This document shows positions 18,784-26,611 of a stretch of 64,000 nucleotides of DNA, piece by piece; positions within the stretch are counted from its first letter, which is position 1, and every line of letters begins with the position of its first letter. Made by a program: the position numbers and the translations under genes. This DNA comes from PFJX01 sp963713085 (GTDB lineage Bacteria; Pseudomonadota; Gammaproteobacteria; Burkholderiales; Thiobacillaceae), in contig CAVQKQ010000026.1 in NCBI GenBank assembly GCA_963713085.1, forward strand, positions 124,001 through 188,000, in the 5' to 3' direction. The notes beneath the pieces were generated by a model, which was given only the letters and a program-made list of their open reading frames with translations, had not been told where the DNA came from and did no database searches.

Positions 18784-19662
18784 ATGCGCCTGATCGTTCT
18801 TTTCCTCACCCTGGCCTTCGGTACCGCCCAGGCCGCTTCCGTCATCGTCGACAAGGCCATTCCGGGGTTTGCCTCCCCCGAGAGCGTGGTGGTGGAGCGC
18901 AACGACGTGTTCGTTTCCAACGTGGGCACCAAGCTGGAGCCCTTCGCGAAGGACGGCGACGGATTCATCTCCCGCCTGGACCGCCAGGGCACCATCAGGT
19001 CCCTCAAATGGCAGAGCGGCCTGAACGCGCCCAAGGGACTGATCGCGGTGGATGGCGTGCTTTACGTCCTGGATATCGACCGGGTGCTGGGCTACAGAAT
19101 CGCCGACGGCAAGCGGGTGTTCGACCTGGACCTGGCGCCCACAGGGGTCAAATTCCTCAATGCCTTCACCCGCTACGACAACCGCCGCCTGCTGGCCTCG
19201 GCCACCGATCTGGGCAAGGTATTCGTGATCGACCTGCCGAAAAAGGCCTATTCCGAACTCCGCTTCGACACCCCGCCGATTTCGCCCAACGGCCTCAAGA
19301 AGCTGGGCAATAAATTGATCGTGGTGGAGTGGGGCACCGACAACCAGCCCAACGGCCACGTCAAGACCTACCGTCTGGAAGGCCTGACGGCCAAGCTGGA
19401 CAAGGATTACACCCTGACGCCGGCGGGTTACTTCGATGGCGTGGTGAGCCTGGGCGCCCAGCGGTGGCTCATCTCCAACTGGGTCAGGTTCGAGCCCGCC
19501 GGCGTGCTCCAGATCCTGGACACGCGCACCGGCAGCGCCGGCGTGGTCAGCGCGGCGGCCCCCATCGCCGGGCCGGCCGACATCTTCCTGGATGATCAGG
19601 ACAAGCTCTGGGTGCCGGGCATGATGGAAGGCAAGCTCTACCGCATGTCGGTCCGGCGCTGA
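18784..19662 (+). CDS. Exported SMP-30/gluconolactonase-like beta-propeller protein
   Basis: A 292-residue exported protein. The signal peptide (about residues 1-19, GTAQAAS) is followed by repeated beta-propeller blades with patterns such as PKGLIAVDGVLYVLDIDRVLGY and PAGVLQILD(T). It looks like an SMP-30/NHL-type six-bladed propeller. Catalytic metal ligands cannot be confidently assigned, so it may be a binding protein. The start follows AAGGAG at 18771-18776. A DedA gene follows 25 bases later. Confidence 0.7.
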   Translation: MRLIVLFLTLAFGTAQAASVIVDKAIPGFASPESVVVERNDVFVSNVGTKLEPFAKDGDGFISRLDRQGTIRSLKWQSGLNAPKGLIAVDGVLYVLDIDRVLGYRIADGKRVFDLDLAPTGVKFLNAFTRYDNRRLLASATDLGKVFVIDLPKKAYSELRFDTPPISPNGLKKLGNKLIVVEWGTDNQPNGHVKTYRLEGLTAKLDKDYTLTPAGYFDGVVSLGAQRWLISNWVRFEPAGVLQILDTRTGSAGVVSAAAPIAGPADIFLDDQDKLWVPGMMEGKLYRMSVRR

Positions 19663-19687
19663 CAAAGGTCATCTCCAAGGGCACGGC

Positions 19688-20350
19688 ATGGAACTGATCG
19701 CCCAGTTCGTCGCGCAGTTTTTCGATCTCGTCCTGCACCTGGACAAGTACCTGGTCATCCTGGTGCAGAGCTACGGCGCCTGGGTGTACGGCATCCTGTT
19801 CGTCATCATCTTTTGCGAAACCGGCTTCGTGGTGACCCCGTTCCTGCCCGGCGATTCCCTCCTGTTCGTGGCGGGCACGGTGGCGGCGGCGGGGGGGATG
19901 GACCCGGTGACCTTGACCGCCGTCCTTGTCGCCGCGGCCCTGTGCGGCGACAACGCGAACTATTGGATCGGCCGTTTTCTGGGACCCAGGGTATTCCGCT
20001 TCGAGGGGGGGCGTTGGCTGAAGCGGGAAAACCTGGATCGCACCCATGCCTTCATGGAGCGCCACGGTCCCAAGGCCATCGTCATCGCCCGCTTTGTGCC
20101 CATCGTGCGCACCTTCGTCCCCTTCGTGTGCGGCATCGGCCGGTTGACCTACTTGCGCTTCCTGGGCTTCAGTCTGCTGGGGGCGCTGCTCTGGGTCGGA
20201 CTGCTGATCCCCGCGGGTTATTTCTTCGGCAATCTGCCCGTGGTCAAGGGCAACCTGTCCATGGTGATCCTGCTCATCGTCGGCCTTTCCCTGTTGCCGG
20301 GCGTATTGGAATACCTCAAACACAGGCGTGGCGCTGCTTCCCCGGGTTGA
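19688..20350 (+). CDS. DedA/VTT-family membrane protein
   Basis: A 220-residue inner-membrane protein of the DedA family. Motifs include FCETGFVVTPFLPGDSLLFVAG (re-entrant loop with the conserved Glu), GDNANYWIGRFLG, and FVPIVRTFVPFVCGIGRL with the conserved Arg residues. DedA/VTT proteins scramble or flip lipid carriers such as undecaprenyl phosphate and affect membrane energetics. The ATG at 19688 is preceded by a weak AAGGGCACG. Confidence 0.92.
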   Translation: MELIAQFVAQFFDLVLHLDKYLVILVQSYGAWVYGILFVIIFCETGFVVTPFLPGDSLLFVAGTVAAAGGMDPVTLTAVLVAAALCGDNANYWIGRFLGPRVFRFEGGRWLKRENLDRTHAFMERHGPKAIVIARFVPIVRTFVPFVCGIGRLTYLRFLGFSLLGALLWVGLLIPAGYFFGNLPVVKGNLSMVILLIVGLSLLPGVLEYLKHRRGAASPG

Positions 20351-20374
20351 AGCGGAATATTCACGGGGAAGCGG

Positions 20375-20404
20375 TTGACAAGATGAGTGGGATGACAATA
20401 AATT
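20375..20404 (+). promoter_or_regulatory. Candidate sigma-70 promoter of the rubrerythrin cluster
   Basis: A perfect -35 TTGACA at 20375-20380 is followed, after 18 bases, by TAAATT at 20399-20404 (four of six to consensus). Transcription would start near 20411, just before the palindrome at 20415-20431. This is the clearest -35 element seen in the window. Confidence 0.6.
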
Positions 20405-20414
20405 ACTTCTACAA

Positions 20415-20431
20415 TTTAGATTAAATCTAAA
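20415..20431 (+). promoter_or_regulatory. Palindromic operator candidate upstream of the rubrerythrin gene
   Basis: TTTAGATT-A-AATCTAAA is an exact inverted repeat with 8-base arms around a single centre base. It would cover about +4 to +20 of the predicted transcript, an ideal repressor position. Given the downstream peroxide-defence and Fe-S genes, a redox- or iron-responsive regulator (for example of the Rrf2 or Fur/PerR type) is a reasonable guess; the motif does not match FNR (TTGAT-N4-ATCAA) or the classical Fur box. Confidence 0.6.
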
Positions 20432-20486
20432 TAAACCCGTTGGCCCGGTGCGGGTATATCGCCGGGGACATGATTAGGAGAGCGCT

Positions 20487-20906
20487 ATGCAATTGAAAGG
20501 CTCAAAAACCGAGCAAAACCTGAAAGACGCCTTCGCCGGCGAATCCCAGGCCAATCGCCGCTATCTGTACTTCGCAGCCAAGGCCGACGTGGAAGGCTAC
20601 AACGACATTTCCGCCCTGTTCCGTTCCACTGCGGAAGGTGAAACCGGCCACGCCCATGGCCACCTGGAATACCTGGAATCCTGCGGCGACCCGGCCACCG
20701 GACTGCCATTCGGCCCCACCGGCGACAACCTGAAGTCCGCGGTCCACGGCGAGACCCACGAGTACACCGATATGTACCCGGGCATGGCCAAGGCCGCCCG
20801 CGACGAAGGTTTCGAGGAAATCGCCGACTGGTTCGAGACCCTGGCCAAGGCGGAGCGTTCCCACGCCAACCGCTACCAGAAAGCCCTGAACGAAATGGGC
20901 AGCTAA
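20487..20906 (+). CDS. Rubrerythrin family protein without rubredoxin domain
   Basis: A 139-residue four-helix diiron protein. Probable metal ligands follow the ferritin-like pattern: Glu19, Glu52-x2-His55, Glu89, Glu92, and Glu123-x2-His126. It ends after the fourth helix, so the C-terminal rubredoxin (Cx2C) domain of classical rubrerythrin is absent and electrons must come from a separate protein. The family reduces hydrogen peroxide. ATG 20487 follows TAGGAGAG. It leads a cluster with an Fe-S oxidoreductase-like protein and a DUF3501 protein, downstream of the palindrome at 20415-20431. Confidence 0.9.
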   Translation: MQLKGSKTEQNLKDAFAGESQANRRYLYFAAKADVEGYNDISALFRSTAEGETGHAHGHLEYLESCGDPATGLPFGPTGDNLKSAVHGETHEYTDMYPGMAKAARDEGFEEIADWFETLAKAERSHANRYQKALNEMGS

Positions 20907-20926
20907 GCCGGTCTAGGCAGGCATCG

Positions 20927-20965
20927 GCCCGGCACAGGCCGGGCAGGTCGGGGGAGCGATCCCCC
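20927..20965 (+). promoter_or_regulatory. Two tandem tight hairpins between rubrerythrin and Fe-S genes
   Basis: GCCCGGC-ACAG-GCCGGGC (20927-20944) is followed five bases later by GGGGGA-GCGA-TCCCCC (20950-20965). Both are perfect stems with tetraloops and no U-tract. They could protect the 3' end of the rubrerythrin mRNA or attenuate read-through, giving more rubrerythrin than downstream products. Confidence 0.55.
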
Positions 20966-21017
20966 GGCCCATGCTTCAAATTTCAAGCTGACAACCGCCG
21001 TACCCCGAGGATCTCCC

Positions 21018-22352
21018 ATGGCCGCCCCCTCACGCGAAGGCAATCTGGAAGCACCGACCCGCCACCCACTTGATTGGCGGAACCCGGATTTCTACAACGA
21101 GGCATCCCTGTACCAGGAGATGGAACGGGTGTTCGACATCTGCCACGGCTGCCGCCGCTGCATAAGCCTGTGCCAGTCCTTCCCCACCCTGTTCGACCTG
21201 GTGGACGAGTCGGAGAGCATGGAGGTGGACGGCGTTGCCAAGGACGATTACTGGAAGGTGGTGGAGCACTGTTACCTCTGCGACCTGTGCTACATGACCA
21301 AATGCCCCTATGTGCCGCCCCACGAATGGAACCTGGATTTCCCGCACCTGATGCTGCGGGCCAAGGCGGTGCATTACAAGACCGGCGCCACCAAGCTGCG
21401 CGACAGGATCCTGACCAGCACCGACGCGGTGGGCCGTTTCGCCGGCATCCCCGTGGTGGCCCAGGTGGTCAACGCGGTCAACAAGGTGGGTCCGGCCCGC
21501 AAGGCCCTGGAGGCGGTGGCGGGCATCTCCGCCCAGGCCTGGTTGCCCGAATTCTCCAGCCATCCCTTGCGCAGCCGTCTGCGCAAGCTGCCTCTCGACA
21601 CCACGGGGGAGCCTGCCGGCAAGACCCGGGGCAAGGTGGCGCTGTTCGCCACCTGCTACATGAACCGCAACGAGCCGGGTCCGGGCGAGGACTTGGCGGC
21701 GGTTTTCGAGCACAACGACATCCCCGTCACCCTGGCGGAAAAGGAGCGCTGCTGTGGCATGCCCAAGCTGGAACTGGGGGACCTGGAGGCGGTTCAGGCG
21801 GCCAAGGAAGTGAATATTCCCCAACTGGCGAAACTGGTGGACGCGGGTTGGGACCTGACCGCCCTGATCCCATCCTGCGTGCTGATGTTCAAGCAGGAAC
21901 TGCCCCTCATGTACCCCGACGATCCGGAGGTGCAGAAGGTGAAGGCGGCCTTCTACGACCCCTTCGAATACCTGATGCTGCGCCAGAAGGAGGGCCGTCT
22001 GAAGACCGACTTCAAGCAGGGCCTGGGCAAGGTGGCCTATCATGTTGCCTGCCACCAGCGGGTCCAGAACATCGGCCCCAAGACCAAGGAGGCCCTGTCC
22101 CTGGTGCCGGATACCGAAGTGGAGGCCATCGAGCGCTGTTCCGGCCACGACGGCACCTATGCGGTGAAGGCGGAGTGCCACCAGTACGCCATGAAGATCG
22201 TCAAGCCGGTGGTGGCCCGGGTGAACCAGGCGAACCCGGACCATTACGGTAGCGACTGCGCCATGGCCGGCCACCACATCGGCCACGCCCGGGCCGACGG
22301 GAGCGCGCCGGAACATCCCATCACCCTGCTGCGCAAGGCCTACGGCATCTGA
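21018..22352 (+). CDS. Heterodisulfide-reductase-like iron-sulfur protein (CCG domains)
   Basis: A 444-residue cytosolic protein. The N-terminal part holds two [4Fe-4S] sites: Cys42/45/48/52 (CHGCRRC) and Cys85/88/91/96 (CYLCDLCYMTKCP). The C-terminal part has two CCG-type cysteine regions. The first contains ERCCGMPK; the second has RCSGHDGT where a CCG is expected. The layout is like GlpC/GlcF and HdrB/D subunits that pass electrons or reduce disulfides. It may be the electron donor to the rubrerythrin, which lacks its own rubredoxin domain. It lies 111 bases after the rubrerythrin gene and is followed by a DUF3501 gene. Confidence 0.85.
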   Translation: MAAPSREGNLEAPTRHPLDWRNPDFYNEASLYQEMERVFDICHGCRRCISLCQSFPTLFDLVDESESMEVDGVAKDDYWKVVEHCYLCDLCYMTKCPYVPPHEWNLDFPHLMLRAKAVHYKTGATKLRDRILTSTDAVGRFAGIPVVAQVVNAVNKVGPARKALEAVAGISAQAWLPEFSSHPLRSRLRKLPLDTTGEPAGKTRGKVALFATCYMNRNEPGPGEDLAAVFEHNDIPVTLAEKERCCGMPKLELGDLEAVQAAKEVNIPQLAKLVDAGWDLTALIPSCVLMFKQELPLMYPDDPEVQKVKAAFYDPFEYLMLRQKEGRLKTDFKQGLGKVAYHVACHQRVQNIGPKTKEALSLVPDTEVEAIERCSGHDGTYAVKAECHQYAMKIVKPVVARVNQANPDHYGSDCAMAGHHIGHARADGSAPEHPITLLRKAYGI

Positions 22353-22387
22353 CGGGCAGGCGCGGCACCATGCCAAGCGAGACGACC

Positions 22388-22969
22388 ATGAAGAAACTTA
22401 GCCGGGACGACCTCTACAGCCTCGAGAAATATGCCGAGATCCGTGCGGATTTCCGCGCCCGGGTGATCGCCCACAAGAAGGAACGGCGCCTGGCGCTGGA
22501 CGAACACGTCGCCCTCTACTTCGAGGACGCGTTCACCATGCAATACCAGGTCCAGGAGATGCTGCGCATCGAGCGCATCTACGAGGCGAAGGGCATCCAG
22601 GAGGAACTGGACGTCTACAACCCCCTGATCCCGGACGGCTCCAACTGGAAGGCCACCTTCATGGTGGAGTACGCCGACGAGGCGGAGCGCCGTCAGGCCC
22701 TCGCCCAGCTGGTGGGGGTCGAGGACAAGGTCTGGATGCAGGTGGACGGCTATCCGCGCGTCCACCCCATCGCCAACGAGGACCTGGAGCGCAGCACCGA
22801 CGACAAGACCGCCTCGGTCCACTTCATGCGCTTCGAGCTGACGCCGGAAATGGTGGCTGCGGCCAAGTCAGGCGCCAGGCTGGTGGCGGGGGTCGATCAC
22901 CCGGCCTGCCAGGCCAGCCGGGAAGTGCCGGAAAACGTGCGGGTTGCCTTGGTGAAGGATCTGGCCTGA
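22388..22969 (+). CDS. DUF3501 family protein
   Basis: A 193-residue soluble protein of DUF3501. It starts MKKLSRDDLYSLEKYAEIR, is rich in acidic and basic residues, and contains LYFEDAFTMQYQVQEMLRIE. The end has GVDHPAC. The family has no assigned biochemical function but recurs beside rubrerythrin and CCG-domain Fe-S proteins, so a role in the same stress-response or electron-transfer unit is inferred. An in-frame ATG at 22370 would add six residues; neither start has a strong ribosome binding site. Confidence 0.8.
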   Translation: MKKLSRDDLYSLEKYAEIRADFRARVIAHKKERRLALDEHVALYFEDAFTMQYQVQEMLRIERIYEAKGIQEELDVYNPLIPDGSNWKATFMVEYADEAERRQALAQLVGVEDKVWMQVDGYPRVHPIANEDLERSTDDKTASVHFMRFELTPEMVAAAKSGARLVAGVDHPACQASREVPENVRVALVKDLA

Positions 22970-23021
22970 AGTCGGCGACGGGCCGGGGCGGTATCATGCC
23001 GGTCTCGTTCCGGAGATCACC

Positions 23022-23567
23022 ATGCGTCGAATTTACCTTCTCGTTCTCGCCCTGCTGAGTCTGCCCGCCCATGCCGTCGATCCATGGGCTTGGGAGAAGG
23101 GCAGCGGAGGCAACAACACCTTCGAGGGCAACTTCGACGACGATACCAAGCCCTGGAAAGAGGTCGCCGCCCAGTTGCCCGCTTATCCCAAGGCGGACAA
23201 CCTGATCTCCATCACGGTGGGTGCCACCTCCGCCAACCAGTTCTTCGTGGACTACCCTTCCGTATCCGCCGATAACGACGGGGTGGTGCGCTACACCATC
23301 CTGATCAGGAGCCCGTCCGGCGCGGAAACCGTCAATTACGAGGGCCTGCGCTGCACCACGGGAGAACGCAAGATGTATGCCTTCGGCCACCCCGGCGGCG
23401 AATGGTCCCGCAACCGCTACGCGAAGTGGGAACCGATCCAGGCCCGCAACCAGAAAAGCTACCGACGGGAGCTGTTCTATCACTACTTCTGTACCGTGGA
23501 CGCCGCCGCCAACCTGGCCAAGATCCAATTTCTATTGAAGTCGGGCGGTTTCTACGGTCAGGACTGA
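23022..23567 (+). CDS. CNP1-like exported protein
   Basis: A 181-residue exported protein. The signal peptide (about residues 1-18, AHA) is followed by a CNP1-like domain: WKEVAAQLPAYPKADNLI, FFVDYPSVS, GVVRYTILIRSPSGAETVNYEG and LRCTTGERKMYAFG. Two or three cysteines suggest a disulfide. The family, named from a cryptic neisserial protein, is typical of betaproteobacteria and lacks a known function. ATG 23022 is preceded by CGGAGA. It is terminated by the hairpin at 23586-23610. Confidence 0.85.
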   Translation: MRRIYLLVLALLSLPAHAVDPWAWEKGSGGNNTFEGNFDDDTKPWKEVAAQLPAYPKADNLISITVGATSANQFFVDYPSVSADNDGVVRYTILIRSPSGAETVNYEGLRCTTGERKMYAFGHPGGEWSRNRYAKWEPIQARNQKSYRRELFYHYFCTVDAAANLAKIQFLLKSGGFYGQD

Positions 23568-23585
23568 GCCGTTTCCGACGCAAAA

Positions 23586-23610
23586 AAAAGCCGGCATTGC
23601 GCCGGCTTTT
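23586..23610. terminator. Bidirectional intrinsic terminator
   Basis: AAAAGCCGGC-ATTGC-GCCGGCTTTT forms a 10-bp stem with A-run on one side and U-run on the other, placed between the convergent CNP1-like and btuM genes. It can terminate both. Confidence 0.9.
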
Positions 23611-23630
23611 CCTTTCTCGGTGAGTAGCGA

Positions 23631-24170
23631 TCATGCCGTGATCAGGCGTGCTCCCAGAGCCCGCTGTGCCAGCCAACCCAGGCCCAGATACAAGGCGGTG
23701 CTGCCCAGGTAGGGGGGGAAGTATTTCGCCACGGCGGCGGCGTATTGCGGCAGGCCCATCCCGCCGAACATGCCGGAGAAGGCCCAGAAGGTCAGGTTGG
23801 AAATCGCGAAGGCCACCAGGATGGCGGCCAGGCCGACGCCGGCGAAGCGTGCCCAGGGCAGATCCGGGGTTCGCGAGAGAAAACGCCCGGCGAACCAGAC
23901 CGCGCCATAGGTGGGCAGTAGGCCCAGGTAGGCCGGGGTCATGCACCAGCCCGCCTCCACGGCGGTTTTGGCCGCCAGCACGTCCATGCCCACCGCCAAT
24001 GCCATGAATCCGGCGAACCACGCCGCGCCGCCCAGCCACAGGCCGCCCAGCAGTAACACGGCCAGGGAGGCGTCCGGCAGGGAAAGGCCGGAGCCAAAAT
24101 GGCCGGTGCGGGTGAGGGCCATGAGAAACAGCAGGGATGCGGCGAGGATCAGGCGGTTGCGGGAGGGCAT
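23631..24170 (-). CDS. btuM: BtuM-like cobalamin membrane protein
   Basis: A 179-residue protein with about six hydrophobic helices and little else. The layout matches BtuM, a small S-component-like family that transports or decyanates vitamin B12 in Gram-negative bacteria. The studied Thiobacillus denitrificans BtuM uses an invariant cysteine (Cys80) to bind the cobalt; here the only well-placed cysteine is Cys76, in EAGWCMTPAYL, with His24 and Asp63 upstream. ATG 24170 has GGAG seven bases upstream. Its neighbour is a cobalamin riboswitch and btuB-like gene, divergently transcribed, which strongly supports the assignment. The riboswitch points away from btuM, so this gene is not under its direct cis control. 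Confidence 0.8.
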   Translation of the reverse strand: MPSRNRLILAASLLFLMALTRTGHFGSGLSLPDASLAVLLLGGLWLGGAAWFAGFMALAVGMDVLAAKTAVEAGWCMTPAYLGLLPTYGAVWFAGRFLSRTPDLPWARFAGVGLAAILVAFAISNLTFWAFSGMFGGMGLPQYAAAVAKYFPPYLGSTALYLGLGWLAQRALGARLITA

Positions 24171-24246
24171 ATCGGGCTCCGGTAACAAACAGGGAATGAG
24201 GCGAAGCATAGCCCAGCGGGGCTCGATTCGCCTACAATTGCGCCCG

Positions 24247-24424
24247 CTTCAGGTGCTTCCGCCGACAACGGCGGAGGTGAAACGGGAAACAGGTGCGATA
24301 CCTGTGCTGCCCCCGCAACGGTAAGCGCTCTGGTCCATCGGACCAGGCGGCATTCCACCCAGCCACTGTCAACACGATGGGAAGGCGGAATGCCCCATGC
24401 GCGAGCCCGGAGACCGGCCTGAAG
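24247..24424 (+). ncRNA. Cobalamin riboswitch aptamer
   Basis: The closing helix P1 pairs CTTCAGG (24247-24253) with CCTGAAG (24418-24424). Inside are the conserved landmarks of the class: AGGTGC near the start, GGTGAAACGGGAAACAGGTG, CCCCCGCAACGG, GCCACTG (24362-24368), then GATGGGAAGGCGG, and the B12 box GAGCCCGGAGACCGGCC (24403-24419). Binding of adenosyl- or other cobalamin represses the downstream gene. It lies upstream of the btuB-like receptor on the same strand. Confidence 0.95.
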
Positions 24425-24473
24425 GCACCGCGGGTCGCGGGGAGTCGGCTGCAAGCGATATCGGTTGTCACGA

Positions 24474-24528
24474 CCTTTCTCGGCCCGCGTTTACCCAGTT
24501 CCAGCGGGGACGCTGGAGACGAGAAAGG
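24474..24528 (+). promoter_or_regulatory. Expression platform: Shine-Dalgarno-sequestering stem
   Basis: CCTTTCTCG (24474-24482) is the exact complement of CGAGAAAGG (24520-24528), which contains the ribosome binding site of the receptor gene starting at 24535. Between them a second perfect hairpin, CCAGCG-GGGA-CGCTGG (24501-24516), would stack inside the stem. This predicts translational control: when cobalamin stabilises the aptamer, the nine-pair stem hides the ribosome binding site. Confidence 0.8.
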
Positions 24529-24534
24529 AAGACC

Positions 24535-26502
24535 ATGCAACCCATTCCCCTGGCCGCGCTTCTCGCCGGCCTAATTGCCGGCTTTGTCTCCGCGCCGGCC
24601 TGGGCGCAAAGCCCCGAACCCGTGCTGCTGGAGGAGATCCTGGTTTCGGCCACGCGCATCGCCACCCCCGATACGGCCGCGCCCTACGCCTCGGAAGTGC
24701 ACACCCGCGCGCAGATCGAGCGATCCGGTGCCGCCACGCTGTATGACTATCTGGCCCAGAATACGTCCCTGCAGGTGCTGCCCAGCTACGGCAACCGGTT
24801 TACCCCCAAGCTCGACATGCGCGGCTACGGCATCGGCGACGGCTACCAGAACATCGTCGTCACCCTGGACGGCCGCAGACTCAACAACATCGACGGCGTG
24901 CCGCAACTGCTCGGCGCCATCCCTCTGGCGGACATCGACCGCATCGAGATCACCCGCGGCAGCGGCTCGGTGATGTTCGGCGATGGCGCGGCGGCCGGTT
25001 CCATCCAGATCTATTCCCGGCCCCACAACGGTGTCAGTGTCCGTGCCGCCCTGGGCAACCATGGCGACCAGGCCGGAACGGTGACGGCGGGCAAGGCCGG
25101 GAAAAAGTTCACTCTCTCTGCGACTGGGGACTATGCGGGTTTGGACGGCTACAGCGACCCCGATGTGACCGGTCACCGCGACAATTCCAGCAGCCACACT
25201 TGGCGCGGCAGTCTCGAGTCGCGTCCGGTCGAGCGCCTCAAACTGGACATGGAGGCGGCCAGCACACGCATCGATACCCGCTATGTCTCCTACCTGACCC
25301 TGGCCCAGTTCCAGGCCAACCCCGCCCAGGTGGGCAGCAACCTCTACTCGACCCCGCCGGACATCTACAACCGGCAGGTCATCAGCTCGGATCTGTGGCG
25401 GCTGGGCGGAACGCTCGATTTGGCCCGGGACCTGAGCCTGGTCGTCAGCCACAACAGCGAGGACAAACTCTCCGACTATGGCGCCGGCTGGCACCCGAGC
25501 TACGACTACAAGCAGGACGAACTGGCCCTCAATTACCGGGGCGCGTCCCTCGCCGTAACCGCCGGTGTGCAGGCCTTTTCCGGCATGCGCATCGGCACCG
25601 CCGATCGTACCGGCAAGGACAATACGGGCTGGTACCTGCAGAGCCAGTATCGGCTGGATCGGCTCACCCTGTCTGGCGGCGTCCGCACCGAGCAGGTGAA
25701 ATATGTCTACCTGCCCGATGCGGGCGCGGCCCTGAATTCGGAGCACCGCCTCGGGGCCTGGGACATCGGCATGAACCGGGGATTCAACGAAGGCCTGTCT
25801 GTCTTCGCCAATTACAACCGGTCGTTCCAGGCACCGGACATCGACCGCTTCTTCACCTACGACTTCACCACCGGCGGCTATGCCTTCAACACCTTCATCG
25901 CGCCGGCCCGCATCCATACCCTGACCCTGGGCCTGAACCACGTCACGGCGACCAACCGGCTCAAGCTCAGCGTGTTCCATGCCAAGCTTGAAAACGAGAT
26001 CTACTTCTACCAGATCGGGCCCTGGTCGGGATTCAACACCAACCTGGACAAGACTCATAAATACGGCCTGGAACTGCAGGATTACTGGCGCGTCGCCGAT
26101 GCCATTTCACTGTCGCTCAATTACACATATACCCGCGCCATCATCGACCGGGAGGACCAAGCGGCCGGCGCCTACAACGGCAAGGACCTGCCCGGCGTGC
26201 CGCGCCACGGCCTGGTCCTGGGCGGAACCTGGACGCTGAGTCCGGCCGCCAGCCTGAGCCTAACCCACACCTGGCGCGGCGCCTGCTGGGCGGCGGGCGA
26301 TTTCGACAACAACAACCTCCAGCGCCAGGCCGCCTATCGGTCCACCGACGCGATCTATCGCTACCGTCACAAGAACCTGGAATGGTTCACCGCCGTCAGC
26401 AACCTGTTCGCCCACAAGAATGGCCTTTGGACCGATGACGACGTTATCTACCCGGTCGATTTCACCCGCAACTGGCGGGTCGGCATGCGGGCGGATTTCT
26501 GA
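24535..26502 (+). CDS. btuB: TonB-dependent outer-membrane receptor, BtuB-like
   Basis: A 655-residue outer-membrane receptor for cobalamin or a cobinamide-like ligand. The signal peptide ends near residue 24 (APAWAQ). A TonB box-like segment (EEILVSATR) leads into the plug domain (about 40-145, with GDGAAAGSIQIYSRP), then a 22-strand barrel that ends with a C-terminal Phe (RVGMRADF). The length is close to BtuB. ATG 24535 sits right after the riboswitch-controlled ribosome binding site. Ligand identity is inferred from the riboswitch and the BtuM neighbour. Longer upstream frames exist only because the riboswitch region happens to be open. Confidence 0.93.
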   Translation: MQPIPLAALLAGLIAGFVSAPAWAQSPEPVLLEEILVSATRIATPDTAAPYASEVHTRAQIERSGAATLYDYLAQNTSLQVLPSYGNRFTPKLDMRGYGIGDGYQNIVVTLDGRRLNNIDGVPQLLGAIPLADIDRIEITRGSGSVMFGDGAAAGSIQIYSRPHNGVSVRAALGNHGDQAGTVTAGKAGKKFTLSATGDYAGLDGYSDPDVTGHRDNSSSHTWRGSLESRPVERLKLDMEAASTRIDTRYVSYLTLAQFQANPAQVGSNLYSTPPDIYNRQVISSDLWRLGGTLDLARDLSLVVSHNSEDKLSDYGAGWHPSYDYKQDELALNYRGASLAVTAGVQAFSGMRIGTADRTGKDNTGWYLQSQYRLDRLTLSGGVRTEQVKYVYLPDAGAALNSEHRLGAWDIGMNRGFNEGLSVFANYNRSFQAPDIDRFFTYDFTTGGYAFNTFIAPARIHTLTLGLNHVTATNRLKLSVFHAKLENEIYFYQIGPWSGFNTNLDKTHKYGLELQDYWRVADAISLSLNYTYTRAIIDREDQAAGAYNGKDLPGVPRHGLVLGGTWTLSPAASLSLTHTWRGACWAAGDFDNNNLQRQAAYRSTDAIYRYRHKNLEWFTAVSNLFAHKNGLWTDDDVIYPVDFTRNWRVGMRADF

Positions 26503-26611
26503 GGTAAGGCAATGACCCAGCTCGTCCTGGGCGGCGTCCGTTCCGGCGAGGCCCGTTAACTTTTCGCTTCTATCCGGACTCGGCCGCCATGGTGGTGTAC
26601 CTGAAGTCGCC

